A stretch of DNA of 64,000 nt from Dysgonomonas sp. HDW5A (GCF_011299555.1 NZ_CP049857.1:1488001-1552000); one strand, 5' to 3'; counted from the first letter of the stretch, positions 38,677-48,353 are shown. The notes: a model not told the origin generated them from the letters alone. Program-made: numbers and translations.

Positions 38677-41202
38677 ATGATACAAGAAGAAAAGCCAATA
38701 CTGAAAAAATTACTACAACACGTTATAGCTATTGTTTGCTTCTTAGCGGTTACCTTCATATACTTTAGCCCTTTGTTAGAGGGAAAGGTTCTCCCGCAAA
38801 GTGACGTTCAGCAATACAAAGGAATGTCGCGGGAGTTGGCTCAATATTACGAAAAAGAAGGCCAATCTTCGGCATGGACAGGTTCTATGTTCTCCGGAAT
38901 GCCTGCTTATCAAATCGGAATCTGGGGTGGATCACCTAATTTCCTTGATTATCTGGAAGCCCCTGTAAAAGCTTTAGGAAGTAGTAGTGCAGGAGCAGTT
39001 TTTGCCGGTATGCTTATGGCTTACATCTTATTTTGTGTGATGGGCGTTGGATTTTTTCCTGCCATATTAGGAGCTGTAGCTTATTCTTTATCCTCTTATA
39101 ATATTATCATACTTGATGCAGGCCACGTTACCAAAGCATGGGCAATAGCCTACCTCCCTCTCATCGTAGCAGGGTTGGCTGCATGCTTTAAACGAAAATA
39201 TCTCATGGCTGGACTTCTTATGGCTTTGGGACTCGCTTTACAAATAAAGAATAATCACTTACAGATTACCTATTATACAGGAATACTATGTGTATTCTTA
39301 TACATAGGTCTGCTTATTAATGAAATTCTGAAAAAAAACATATCCGGATTGTTTAAAGCAACAGGTGCTTTGGCCGTTGGTGTCGCAATAGCTGTGCTTT
39401 GTAATTTGGGGAATATATACGCCAATTACGAAATGTCGAAAGAAAGTACTCGCGGACAGTCGGAATTAACTCAACCTACACAATCGGAAAAGCAATCATC
39501 AGGTCTTGATAAAGAATATGCCTTTGCGTGGAGCTACGGCAAAATGGAAACTTTATCTCTCTTAATCCCTGATATACATGGCGGAGCTTCGGGTGGAATG
39601 TTATCACCATCGTCTAACCTTTACAAGGCTATCAGAGCAAATGCCCCTCAGGCTCAGGTTGACTCAGCCGGAATACAGGCACAGACTTATTGGGGAGATC
39701 AGCCATTTACTTCAGGCCCGGTTTATTTCGGGGCAATCATTTGCTTCTTGTTTGTGTTAGGACTATTTGTTATCAGACATCCCATGAAATGGGTATTGCT
39801 CATCGCAACAGTATTCTTTATATTCTTATCTTGGGGACATAATTTCGAATTGTTCAATGATTGGTTCTTCTACCATTTCCCGATGTACAATAAATTCAGA
39901 GCCGTATCCACAGCTCTTGTAATTCCTGCTCTCACCATGCTTATTGTAGCCGTGTGGGGACTGAAAGACTTTTTCGGAGGAGAGATTAAAGAAGAAAAAC
40001 TAAAAAAATCACTTTATATATCGGCAGGAATAACAGCCGGAATAAGCCTTTTATTATGGTTAGCTCCCGGAATTTTCGGCTTCGAGTTTACTACTGCTGC
40101 CGATAGCCAGTGGATGTCTCAAGTACCCGATTGGTACTACTCGGCACTTCTAGCCGATCGTAAAGATTTATTATCTTCTGACGCTATACGCTCATTTTTC
40201 TTTATCCTATTAGCAGCAGGAATCTTGTATTCTACCATCGCTTTAAAAGGTGATAAAAACAAGATTACCGTATACTGCTCGGTTGCACTGCTATTATTGG
40301 TAATTACCGATCTTTGGGGAGTAGACAAACGCTACCTGAACAACGATAAATTCCAAAGCAAGTTATCATATGATTCAAACCGTCCATTCCCTCAAACGGA
40401 AGCTGACAAAGCGATCTTACAGGATAAACATCCGTCGTATCGTGTTTTGAATCTGAATAATCCATTCAATGAAACTAAAACCTCTTATTATCATAAATCT
40501 ATAGGCGGATACCATGCTGCTAAATTGAAACGTTATCAAGAATTAATTGACTATCGCCTACAAGGAGAAATCAACTCGATAATTAAGTCTTTTGATACTC
40601 AGAATATTGACAGTATAATCGGTGCTCTTCAAAAAAATACAGCATTAAATATGCTTAATGCTAAATATATTATATTCCATCCCGAACAAGCTCCATTGCA
40701 AAATCCATATGCTATGGGTAATGCCTGGTTTGTGGATAATTACACCTTTGTAGATAATGCCGATAAAGAAATAGCTGCATTAAATACACTTGATGTAAAA
40801 ACTACCGCTGTTGTAGACAAGAGATTCGAGGATAAGCTAACAGGCTTCTCTATTACTCCTGATTCTACGGCAATTATCGAACTGACCGAATACAAACCCA
40901 ATGCGTTGAAGTATAAGTCGTCAGCTCAAAGTGAACAATTAGCTGTCTTATCTGAGATATATTACCCTAACGGATGGGAAGCATATATCGACGGAAAGCC
41001 TGCTGAATATTTTTGTGCCGACTGGACATTGCGTGCCATACGTATTCCGGCAGGACAACACGAAATAGAATTCAAGTTTGAGCCTCACGGATACAATACT
41101 GCCCGTGGTATAGCCTCGGCCAGTAGCGGTTTATTGGTATTATTACTGATTGGAGGTATAGGTTCTATTTTCTACAGAAGAAAAGATAAGCATTTGAAAT
41201 GA
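38677..41202 (+). CDS. YfhO-family polytopic membrane protein
   Basis: An 841-residue inner-membrane protein with about a dozen hydrophobic helices and a C-terminal periplasmic part (YYPNGWEAYIDGKPAEYFCADWTLRAIRIPAGQHEIEFKFEP) before a final helix. This matches the YfhO/GT-C-like family linked to glycosylation of lipid-linked polymers. Early motifs include PLLEGKVLPQSDVQQYKGMSRELAQYYEKEG (first external loop) and GMPAYQIG. It overlaps the following glycosyltransferase start (ATGA). Confidence 0.9.
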   Translation: MIQEEKPILKKLLQHVIAIVCFLAVTFIYFSPLLEGKVLPQSDVQQYKGMSRELAQYYEKEGQSSAWTGSMFSGMPAYQIGIWGGSPNFLDYLEAPVKALGSSSAGAVFAGMLMAYILFCVMGVGFFPAILGAVAYSLSSYNIIILDAGHVTKAWAIAYLPLIVAGLAACFKRKYLMAGLLMALGLALQIKNNHLQITYYTGILCVFLYIGLLINEILKKNISGLFKATGALAVGVAIAVLCNLGNIYANYEMSKESTRGQSELTQPTQSEKQSSGLDKEYAFAWSYGKMETLSLLIPDIHGGASGGMLSPSSNLYKAIRANAPQAQVDSAGIQAQTYWGDQPFTSGPVYFGAIICFLFVLGLFVIRHPMKWVLLIATVFFIFLSWGHNFELFNDWFFYHFPMYNKFRAVSTALVIPALTMLIVAVWGLKDFFGGEIKEEKLKKSLYISAGITAGISLLLWLAPGIFGFEFTTAADSQWMSQVPDWYYSALLADRKDLLSSDAIRSFFFILLAAGILYSTIALKGDKNKITVYCSVALLLLVITDLWGVDKRYLNNDKFQSKLSYDSNRPFPQTEADKAILQDKHPSYRVLNLNNPFNETKTSYYHKSIGGYHAAKLKRYQELIDYRLQGEINSIIKSFDTQNIDSIIGALQKNTALNMLNAKYIIFHPEQAPLQNPYAMGNAWFVDNYTFVDNADKEIAALNTLDVKTTAVVDKRFEDKLTGFSITPDSTAIIELTEYKPNALKYKSSAQSEQLAVLSEIYYPNGWEAYIDGKPAEYFCADWTLRAIRIPAGQHEIEFKFEPHGYNTARGIASASSGLLVLLLIGGIGSIFYRRKDKHLK

Positions 41203-42107
41203 TAAGATTTTCGTTCATAACCTGCACCTATAATCGGGATAAATATATTGCACAAACTCTTGAGTCTGTTTGCAAACAAACATTTAGTCCTTTAGATTAC
41301 GAAGTAATTGTTGTTGACAATAACAGCACTGATTCTACAGCAGGTATATGTGAGGAGTTCAGACAAAAATACTCTGATCGTCAATTCAGATACTTTAAAG
41401 AGATTAATCAAGGATTGTCTTTTGCTCTCAACAGAGGAATAAAGGAAGCTCGAGGCGAATATATTATTTTCGTGGACGATGATGAAACCATTATCGCCCA
41501 ACATTTGGAGCGTTTGGACAACTATCTGAAAAATTATCCGGATGCAGAGCTTGTTGCATCGCCCGTTATCCCTGTATACGAAGAAGCACAACCTAAGTGG
41601 ATGTCTCATTATACACAACGCCTTATCGGAGGATACTTTGATCAGGGCAATCAACCCAAAAAGTTAGAAGCAAAAAATTATCCGGGTACTGGGCATACCA
41701 TTATCAAAAGAGAGCTTTACGAAAAGTACGGATATTATAACACCGAACTTGGTCGTAAAGGAAATTCATTGATAGGAGCAGAGGATAAAGACATGTTTAG
41801 TCGTCTGAAGAAAAATAATATCGACTGTTATTATTTTCCCGATATTCCGATATATCATCATATACCCGCTCAGAAACTGACTGATGAGTTTTTTCAGAAA
41901 CTGACTTATTCCATTGGTAAGAGCGAGCGAATACGCACCCTTTCCGTATCAAAAAAAGAATATCAAAGGAGGTTGATGAACGAAAGTATAAAATGGGTGG
42001 CATCCTTGGTTTTATGCTTCGGATATACGGTTACTCTTTCGCCTCAAAAAGGAATTCGTTTGCTACAATTCAGATGGAATGTAACTAAAGGTTTATTAGG
42101 TAAGTAA
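41199..42107 (+). CDS. Family 2 glycosyltransferase
   Basis: GT-A fold glycosyltransferase, 302 residues. The N-terminal nucleotide-binding block is SFITCTYNRDKYIAQTLESV, then YEVIVVDNNSTDSTAGI and the metal site YIIFVDDDETIIAQHLERL; a conserved Glu-Asp pair lies in LIGAEDKDMFSRLKK. Likely elongates a surface glycan. Its start overlaps the YfhO stop, so both are probably made together. Confidence 0.92.
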   Translation: MIRFSFITCTYNRDKYIAQTLESVCKQTFSPLDYEVIVVDNNSTDSTAGICEEFRQKYSDRQFRYFKEINQGLSFALNRGIKEARGEYIIFVDDDETIIAQHLERLDNYLKNYPDAELVASPVIPVYEEAQPKWMSHYTQRLIGGYFDQGNQPKKLEAKNYPGTGHTIIKRELYEKYGYYNTELGRKGNSLIGAEDKDMFSRLKKNNIDCYYFPDIPIYHHIPAQKLTDEFFQKLTYSIGKSERIRTLSVSKKEYQRRLMNESIKWVASLVLCFGYTVTLSPQKGIRLLQFRWNVTKGLLGK

Positions 42108-42145
42108 ATCCAACGACCTACAACAAAAATCAAACTATGTGATTT

Positions 42146-42718
42146 ATGAAAAAGAAGTCCAATAATCGTTTTGCAAAAATATTTCTAATCATTGTCCTCA
42201 TTCTTGGAGCATTATTTGTTTTTAGAGGAAGTGTATATCGCACAATAGCTACTTATAAAGAAGATGGCAGCAGAAAAAACTATAAAGTAAAAGATAAAAA
42301 TCTGGCAATTTTTATAGAAAACAATATAAAGAGCAGTCAAGCCGGAGATATAGAATCTATTGTAGATCTTTCTCAGGAAATTACTGACGCAGCCTTATCT
42401 TATGATGAAAGTGCCAAGGAAAACGACCCGAATAAAACTGTTTTACTACGCAAAGCAAATGCTGAGGGATATGCTGCTTTTGCTGCAAGTGTAGGAAATT
42501 ATCTGATCGACAGATATAAGCTTTCGGAAGTATGGGAAGCCAAACCGGTGAAAGGAAAATTACATTTATTGGGTACAGATATGCATTCCCGATTTAAAAA
42601 TAAGAGTTTTAAAGAATACGATTTCGTTATATTCAGAAACAAAATCACCAAAAAGGAGATAACTATTGACCCTTCCCTATACGCCCGCCGTGGTATAGAG
42701 CGTATAACCAAGCAGTAA
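42146..42718 (+). CDS. Membrane-anchored hypothetical protein
   Basis: A 190-residue protein of unknown function. One N-terminal membrane anchor (FAKIFLIIVLILGALFVFRG) precedes an extracytoplasmic domain containing a short conserved-looking region KPVKGKLHLLGTDMHSRFKN and FVIFRNKITKKEITIDPSLYARRGI. The pattern of a Tyr-rich linker and helical middle gives no family match I can name. It follows the GT2 gene by 38 bp in the same direction and may belong to that envelope operon. Confidence 0.75.
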   Translation: MKKKSNNRFAKIFLIIVLILGALFVFRGSVYRTIATYKEDGSRKNYKVKDKNLAIFIENNIKSSQAGDIESIVDLSQEITDAALSYDESAKENDPNKTVLLRKANAEGYAAFAASVGNYLIDRYKLSEVWEAKPVKGKLHLLGTDMHSRFKNKSFKEYDFVIFRNKITKKEITIDPSLYARRGIERITKQ

Positions 42719-42787
42719 GATCCGGGTGAAAGGTTATAATTATGTTACAATCTTCGAACACGTTTAGTTACTCAAAACAGATTGGGT

Positions 42788-43726
42788 ATGCACGATAAAA
42801 ATACAATTTCTCAACAAATTAAAGACTATGCCCTGTCCATAGGATTCGATGCGTGTGGCATATGCCAAGTTGAAGAAATTGAAGTTATAGAAAGCAATCA
42901 TTACCAAGAGTGGATCGACAAAGGCTATCAGGCTGATATGGACTATATGGCTCGCAATGTCGAAAAGAGATGCGACCCTACCCTATTGGTAGATAATGCC
43001 AAGTCGATCATAAGCCTTGCCTTAAATTACTTTCCACACGAGCGGCAACCCGAAACAGCTCCTCAATTTGCATACTATGCATATGGCAAAGATTACCACG
43101 ATGTAATGAAAGCAAAACTACAGCTTCTGTTTGAATATATAAAGACTCTTATCTCAAATGTTAACGGACGGGTATTTTGCGATACTGCTCCTGTTTTGGA
43201 ACGATATTGGGCTGCAAAAGCAGGGTTAGGATTTATCGGAAAGAACACTTTACTTATAATTCCTAAACGTGGCTCTTACTTCTTTTTAGGGGAGATTATT
43301 ATAAATACAGCACTATCGTACGACACGCCTCTCAATCTATCCTGTGGCAAGTGCACACGCTGTTTAAGTGCATGCCCGACCAATGCTATAGAGAAGCCTC
43401 ATTTGTTAAATGCAAACAAATGTATCTCTTACCAAACTATAGAGAATAAAGGGGAAATAGATAAAACCATAGTCCCTCTACTCAACAACAGAATGTATGG
43501 TTGCGATATTTGTCAACAGATATGTCCGTGGAACAGATACGCTCGTCCTCATTCAACGCCTGAGTTTACGCCAAGTCAAGAATTTTTATCGATGGATTAT
43601 GAAAAGATTGCCTCTATGGCAGTAGAAGATTATCAACGGATATTTAAAGGCTCGGCAGTAAAAAGGGCTAAATATTCGGGACTGATGAGAAATTTTAGGG
43701 CATTACAAAATACTTCTGAAGAATAG
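42788..43726 (+). CDS. queG: Epoxyqueuosine reductase QueG
   Basis: Cobalamin- and iron-sulfur-dependent enzyme for the last step of queuosine synthesis in tRNA. Of 312 residues, the N-terminal part holds KSIISLALNYFP and RVFCDTAPVLERYWAAKAGLGFIGKNTLLI. Two 4Fe-4S ferredoxin clusters follow: CGKCTRCLSACPTNAI and CDICQQICPW. The ATG at 42788 is chosen over a TTG two codons earlier. It converges on the regulator gene with 9 bp between. Confidence 0.95.
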   Translation: MHDKNTISQQIKDYALSIGFDACGICQVEEIEVIESNHYQEWIDKGYQADMDYMARNVEKRCDPTLLVDNAKSIISLALNYFPHERQPETAPQFAYYAYGKDYHDVMKAKLQLLFEYIKTLISNVNGRVFCDTAPVLERYWAAKAGLGFIGKNTLLIIPKRGSYFFLGEIIINTALSYDTPLNLSCGKCTRCLSACPTNAIEKPHLLNANKCISYQTIENKGEIDKTIVPLLNNRMYGCDICQQICPWNRYARPHSTPEFTPSQEFLSMDYEKIASMAVEDYQRIFKGSAVKRAKYSGLMRNFRALQNTSEE

Positions 43727-43735
43727 ATTGATTTC

Positions 43736-44386
43736 TCAAATATAATACTCCGATACATCAACAATTCCGGCCTTCATTGCATATTTGGTTGCCTCATGTA
43801 CGTTGTTTACTTCCAATTTTCGGAATATATTCTTCCGGTGGGTTATAATGGTGTGAAAACTCAGATTCCTTTCAGCAGCTATCTCTTTGGTTGTTCTTCC
43901 TAAAGCTATTTCTTTAAGAATTTCTCGTTCTGTATTCGTCAAATTATGATCAGAGGCTGACTCCAAAGAACGGGTCAAACTTTTGATATGATTATCGACT
44001 CTTTTACAAAAATAACTCTCACTAAAAAGAGCCGAGCGAATAGCAGCATCTATTTCATCCAATGAGCTTGATTTCAAAACAACACTAAAAACCAATCCGT
44101 TAGCTTGCATCTGCTTTAGAAAAGAATCGCTCAATTCGTCAGAAAAAAGAATCCAGTCTGATTTTGGATAACGTTCACTCAACATTTGCAAATCGTTAAT
44201 AGATGTGAAATCAAACAAAGTATAATCCAAAACAATCAATCCGTCTTCGTTCTCAGACAACAACTGTATCAAGGCAGATTTAGTATCAACATCATAGATA
44301 TGAGAGATTTGTTCAAAATCTTTCACCAGATATTTAATCCCTAAACGTGTTATATCTTGCGTATCTGCGATGATCAGGTTTCTCAT
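43736..44386 (-). CDS. LuxR/NarL-family response regulator
   Basis: A 216-residue regulator with an N-terminal receiver-like domain and a C-terminal LuxR helix-turn-helix (LTNTEREILKEIALGRTTKEIAAERNLSFHTIITHRKNIFRKL). In the receiver the phospho-acceptor Asp is in LIVLDYTLFDF and the conserved Lys in VVLKSSSLDE, but the usual first acidic pair reads ADTQ (one Asp), so metal binding may be weak. No sensor kinase gene is next to it. A TATTTTTG box lies upstream on the minus strand at 44420-44413. Confidence 0.9.
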   Translation of the reverse strand: MRNLIIADTQDITRLGIKYLVKDFEQISHIYDVDTKSALIQLLSENEDGLIVLDYTLFDFTSINDLQMLSERYPKSDWILFSDELSDSFLKQMQANGLVFSVVLKSSSLDEIDAAIRSALFSESYFCKRVDNHIKSLTRSLESASDHNLTNTEREILKEIALGRTTKEIAAERNLSFHTIITHRKNIFRKLEVNNVHEATKYAMKAGIVDVSEYYI

Positions 44387-44420
44387 TTTTAATATCTAAA
44401 TAGATTATATTACAAAAATA

Positions 44421-44689
44421 GGAAAAGTCACGATATATATATCCATTAAAATACTTAAAGTAAAAATGACATAAATAAAATACTAATAAACAATTTTTTA
44501 CAACATAAAATTAGGCAACCGAGACTCTACAGATTAAATAATTCGATACAATAGACCGCTAAAAATAGTTAAGGTTATCAACCTTTTGTTTAATCAGTAA
44601 AAATGACGAAATCACAGACGCCTATATATCAATCAATTACATCAATAAGCCATTTTTTAAATTTGTTAAATACATGAAAGCAAAGCACT
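44421..44689. other. AT-rich intergenic region
   Basis: Between the leftward regulator and ndk. AT-rich, with no repeat, hairpin or reading frame that I can support. The ndk promoter follows at its right end. Confidence 0.5.
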
Positions 44690-44695
44690 TTTGAC

Positions 44696-44727
44696 TTGCT
44701 ATTAACAAAATAATTATGTTATCTTTG
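44696..44727 (+). promoter_or_regulatory. Promoter of ndk
   Basis: TTG (44696-44698), 21 bp, TATCTTTG (44720-44727). Fits the Bacteroidota consensus; 56 bp before the ndk ATG. Confidence 0.6.
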
Positions 44728-44783
44728 AAAAATGCACTTCCAAAATAAAGTGCTTTTATCGTTCAATTTTATCATTTTTATTT

Positions 44784-45245
44784 ATGGAAAAAACCCTTGT
44801 TATACTAAAGCCTTCAGCGATTCAGCGAGGACATATCGGAGATGTTATATCTCGATTCGAACGCAAAGGACTACGATTGGCAGGGATGAAAATGATACAG
44901 TTGGATGATGCTATTCTAAGTGAGCATTATGCGAACTTAAAAGACAAACCCTATTTTCAACGTGTTAAGAATTCGATGATGGTATGCCCTGTGATTGTTC
45001 AATGCTGGGAAGGCGTGGAGGCAATAAAAGTTGTAAGGAGTATTACCGGAGCAACAAATGGACGTGAAGCTGCAGCAGGCACAATCAGAGGAGACTTTTC
45101 AATCAGTTCTCAAGAAAACATTGTACATGCATCCGATTCAGCAGAGTCTGCTCAGATTGAACTTGCACGATTCTTTAATGAGAACGAACTATTCGACTAC
45201 AAACTTTGGGTTCTACCTAATCTGTATGCGAATGATGAGATATAA
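44784..45245 (+). CDS. ndk: Nucleoside diphosphate kinase
   Basis: Transfers the gamma phosphate of ATP to other nucleoside diphosphates through a phospho-His. The 153 residues start MEKTLVILKPSAIQRGHIGDV. The active-site His is in ENIVHASDSAESAQIE. The GATNGREAAAGTIRGDF block binds nucleotide. It has its own promoter and is followed after 23 bp by the M23 peptidase gene. Confidence 0.96.
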   Translation: MEKTLVILKPSAIQRGHIGDVISRFERKGLRLAGMKMIQLDDAILSEHYANLKDKPYFQRVKNSMMVCPVIVQCWEGVEAIKVVRSITGATNGREAAAGTIRGDFSISSQENIVHASDSAESAQIELARFFNENELFDYKLWVLPNLYANDEI

Positions 45246-45268
45246 TTCAGTTACAAATCAAAAAGTTA

Positions 45269-46255
45269 TTGAACGTGAATTTAAAAACGATTAAAGCGTA
45301 CTCCTTAGCGACGCTCTTATTTCTACCCTTGTGCGCTTTTGCCCAAACGCCGCAAGATGACAAAAACGACAGTCGAGTCGAGCTTACCTATAAGCAAAGA
45401 CACAGTAAACCAGCAAACGATCTCTATGCTGATGGTATAAAAATCAAAAGAGATCTATCCCTTATCAAAGAAGCTCAGGAAGAGCGTATAATGGATATGG
45501 ATGAAATCCCACAAGACGAGCTATATGGTGGAGTATGGAATAACCGTTATGTAAATGTTTATGGTTCTGTAGAAAACGTGCCAGAAACATTTAAGGTCGA
45601 CTTATCCAATTTCACAATGCCGACTATGGGTTACACCACATCTAATTATGGACGCCGTGGCAGACGTACTCATCACGGAATCGATCTGAAGGTACAAGTT
45701 GGAGATACAATATACGCCGCCTTCGATGGCAAGGTTCGTGTTTGCGAATACGAAAGAAGAGGCTACGGATACTATGTAGTAATTCGCCATCCTAATGGAC
45801 TTGAAACTGTTTACGGTCACTTATCTAAATTTTTGGTATCAGACAATGATGTTGTAAAATCAGGAGATCCTATTGCTCTTGGAGGAAATACAGGAAGATC
45901 TACAGGTTCACACCTACACTTCGAGACCCGCTTTTTAGGCAGATCAATCAATCCGATAGATATTATAGATTTTGAGAATAAAGTATGCCATCGCGATACA
46001 TACATGGTGCATACTAGCACTTTAGGTACTCCGGGGAGAGCAGCCCGTTCTGTTGCTAATACATCAAGTCGGTCTTCGGCTAAAAGCACAAACAAATATG
46101 CCACCGGTACTGTTTCGTATTACCGCATAAAGAAAGGTGATACTTTAGGCCGAATTGCCAAAATACACGGAGTTACAATTAAACAATTGTGTAAGCTTAA
46201 TAATATGTCGACAACAGAAACTTTGAGGTTAGGAAAAAGCCTGAGAGTATCTTAA
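45269..46255 (+). CDS. M23 metallopeptidase with LysM domain
   Basis: Cell-wall hydrolase of up to 328 residues: signal peptide (TIKAYSLATLLFLPLCAFAQ), a middle domain, an M23 (LytM) zinc endopeptidase domain with HHGIDLKVQVGD (His, Asp) and HLHFETR (HxH), and a C-terminal LysM peptidoglycan-binding domain (YYRIKKGDTLGRIAKIHGV). No ATG fits: the start must be TTG at 45269 or GTG at 45275, both just before the signal peptide. Probably cleaves peptide crosslinks or activates division amidases. Confidence 0.92.
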   Translation: MNVNLKTIKAYSLATLLFLPLCAFAQTPQDDKNDSRVELTYKQRHSKPANDLYADGIKIKRDLSLIKEAQEERIMDMDEIPQDELYGGVWNNRYVNVYGSVENVPETFKVDLSNFTMPTMGYTTSNYGRRGRRTHHGIDLKVQVGDTIYAAFDGKVRVCEYERRGYGYYVVIRHPNGLETVYGHLSKFLVSDNDVVKSGDPIALGGNTGRSTGSHLHFETRFLGRSINPIDIIDFENKVCHRDTYMVHTSTLGTPGRAARSVANTSSRSSAKSTNKYATGTVSYYRIKKGDTLGRIAKIHGVTIKQLCKLNNMSTTETLRLGKSLRVS

Positions 46256-46279
46256 AAGTCACGATGTTATAATATACAG

Positions 46280-46314
46280 AAAAGCATAAGGTAAATCCTT
46301 ATGCTTTTGTTTTT
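46280..46314 (+). terminator. Terminator of M23 gene
   Basis: AAAAGCATAAGG - TAAAT - CCTTATGCTTTT, then G and a run of T. A perfect 12-bp stem 25 bases after the stop. Confidence 0.9.
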
Positions 46315-46319
46315 TTTCA

Positions 46320-46327
46320 TACCTTTG
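46320..46327 (+). promoter_or_regulatory. -7 box candidate for the DUF1599-tpiA cluster
   Basis: TACCTTTG lies just after the M23 terminator and 113 bp before the DUF1599 gene. Its TTTG partner is too close (10 bp), so only the -7 element supports it. Confidence 0.35.
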
Positions 46328-46440
46328 TATATAGCAATTAAAGATAAGTATCTAACCCTGTGTTATAATTATAACCCTCTGTTGGTTTTACACTTACAAA
46401 AGCAATAAAAGGTATCAGTCCTAAAAAAGAATTTCAGATA

Positions 46441-47001
46441 ATGACAGAAATGCCAAATACGGAACAACAGTTCAAACATATTATATCGATTTGCAGAACC
46501 CTTTTTGAAAAGAAGCTTACCGACTATGGTGCATCATGGCGCATTCTCCGCCCACAATCGGTAACAGACCAGATATTGATAAAGGCAAAACGGATAAGAA
46601 GTCTCGAACAAAAAGGCGTAAGCAAAATTGATGAAGGTATAAACTCGGAGTTTATAGGCATTGTCAATTATGGCGTTATCGGGTTGATTCAATTACATCT
46701 TAAGGCTACCGACATGGTTGATTTAAACACTCACGAGGCCTTGGAATTGTATGATAAATATATAAACGAGACTACTAATCTTATGTTTGCCAAAAACCAT
46801 GATTATGGGGAAGCCTGGCGCAGTATGCGTATAAGCTCGTTTACTGATTTAATATTGGTAAAACTATACAGAACGAAACAAATAGAGAACAACGAAGGAC
46901 AAACATTGGTATCGGAAGGCATTGATGCCAATTACATGGACATGATTAATTATTCTATTTTCGGATTAATTAAACTCGAATTTCCGACAGACAGCGAATA
47001 A
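46441..47001 (+). CDS. DUF1599 (Nmad1-like) protein, two repeats
   Basis: A 186-residue cytoplasmic protein made of two similar halves. Each half has a DYG-x2-W-R motif, a TD-LI--K-RT/IR block and an INY-IxGLIxL block: residues about 14-80 and 110-180. This is the DUF1599 / nucleotide-modification-associated domain family, whose role is not established. It precedes a DoxX-like gene by 17 bp, and the set DUF1599, DoxX-like, tpiA, SPOR, folE is a familiar Bacteroidota gene order (from memory). Confidence 0.88.
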   Translation: MTEMPNTEQQFKHIISICRTLFEKKLTDYGASWRILRPQSVTDQILIKAKRIRSLEQKGVSKIDEGINSEFIGIVNYGVIGLIQLHLKATDMVDLNTHEALELYDKYINETTNLMFAKNHDYGEAWRSMRISSFTDLILVKLYRTKQIENNEGQTLVSEGIDANYMDMINYSIFGLIKLEFPTDSE

Positions 47002-47018
47002 CTTTATAAAATGGGTTA

Positions 47019-48353
47019 ATGGGAAAGACAAAAGATATTATATTAAAAACGGTTGTTGAAATTTCGCGCATTTTACTCGGAATTACATTTGTTTTTTCGG
47101 GTTTTGTAAAAGCCATAGATCCACTTGGCACAACCTATAAGATACAAGATTACCTGACCTCATTCGGATTGGTCAATTTCCATGATATTGCATTGCCCAT
47201 ATCAATCATATTATGTGCGGGTGAGTTTTGCCTGGGCATATTTATGCTATTTGGTCTTTACAGGAAATGGACATCCCGCCTTCTGTTTCTAGTGATGCTT
47301 TTTATGACTCCCCTCACTCTTTATCTGGCAATAGCTAATCCTGTAAAGGACTGCGGATGCTTTGGAGATGCCCTCATAATAACTAATTGGCAAACTTTCT
47401 TCAAGAATATTGTACTATTGGCTTGTGCGATAGTTGTACTCATCTGGCATCAGAAAATTACAAATCTGTTCACGGGAAAATTCTACTGGTTCGTAGGACT
47501 CTACATCATTGCATGCAGTATTGCTTTTTGTGTATACAGCATTCTGAATGAGCCCATCATCGATTTCCGACCTTATAAAGTTGGAGCCGATATTCCTAAG
47601 CTAATGACCGTAGAAGAGGATAAAGCCCCAGTCTTTGAGAATGTCTTTATTTACGAAAAAGATGGTGTGAAAAAAGAGTTTACAGAAGATAACTATCCTT
47701 GGGAAGATTCAACATGGGTATTTGTAGATAGACAAAGTAAGCTGATAAAAGAAGGTGAAGAACCTTTGATTCGTGATTTTTCGATCACACGTTTATATTT
47801 AAATCAAGACCGAACCGAAATAGAAGGTGAAGAAGATATTACTACAGAAGTATTAAGTGATAGCAGCTATACTTTCCTTATGATTGCATATTCTCTTTCA
47901 GATATGCAAGAAGATTATTTAAGTTCTTTTGAGGATGTGAACAACTATGCAAAAGACCATCAGTATAAGTTTTATTGTCTCACCTCATCTCCTCGCGATC
48001 TTATTCTTCAACTGGAGAAAGAAAATATTACTAACTTTGATTTTGCTCTATCGGATGAGAGAAGCCTAAAAACAATTGTACGCTCCAATCCGGGTTTAAT
48101 TTTACTAAAGAACGGGGTAGTTATCAATAAATGGTCAGACAGAAATGTTCCTACCGAAAGTTATTTAAACAAACCGATAGAGGAGCTTTCGATAGCCAAT
48201 ATGCCCGATACAAAACAAGAAAGCAAAAGGTATTTGTATATTGTTGCTATCATATTATTTACACCATTAATTGTAATTAAATTACTGGATGCATTATTAT
48301 ATCATCGAAAGAGTGTTACAGATAATAATAACACCAACGAAAAGATAAATTAA
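47019..48353 (+). CDS. DoxX-like membrane protein (BT_3928 type)
   Basis: A 444-residue inner-membrane protein. The N-terminal 170 residues form a DoxX-like four-helix bundle (ISRILLGITFVFSGFVKAIDPLGTTYKIQDYL) with the conserved KDCGCFGDALIITNW Cys motif. A long soluble part, perhaps thioredoxin-like in fold, follows, and one C-terminal helix (YLYIVAIILFTPLIVIKLL). The function is unknown; DoxX relatives take part in redox homeostasis. Confidence 0.86.
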   Translation: MGKTKDIILKTVVEISRILLGITFVFSGFVKAIDPLGTTYKIQDYLTSFGLVNFHDIALPISIILCAGEFCLGIFMLFGLYRKWTSRLLFLVMLFMTPLTLYLAIANPVKDCGCFGDALIITNWQTFFKNIVLLACAIVVLIWHQKITNLFTGKFYWFVGLYIIACSIAFCVYSILNEPIIDFRPYKVGADIPKLMTVEEDKAPVFENVFIYEKDGVKKEFTEDNYPWEDSTWVFVDRQSKLIKEGEEPLIRDFSITRLYLNQDRTEIEGEEDITTEVLSDSSYTFLMIAYSLSDMQEDYLSSFEDVNNYAKDHQYKFYCLTSSPRDLILQLEKENITNFDFALSDERSLKTIVRSNPGLILLKNGVVINKWSDRNVPTESYLNKPIEELSIANMPDTKQESKRYLYIVAIILFTPLIVIKLLDALLYHRKSVTDNNNTNEKIN

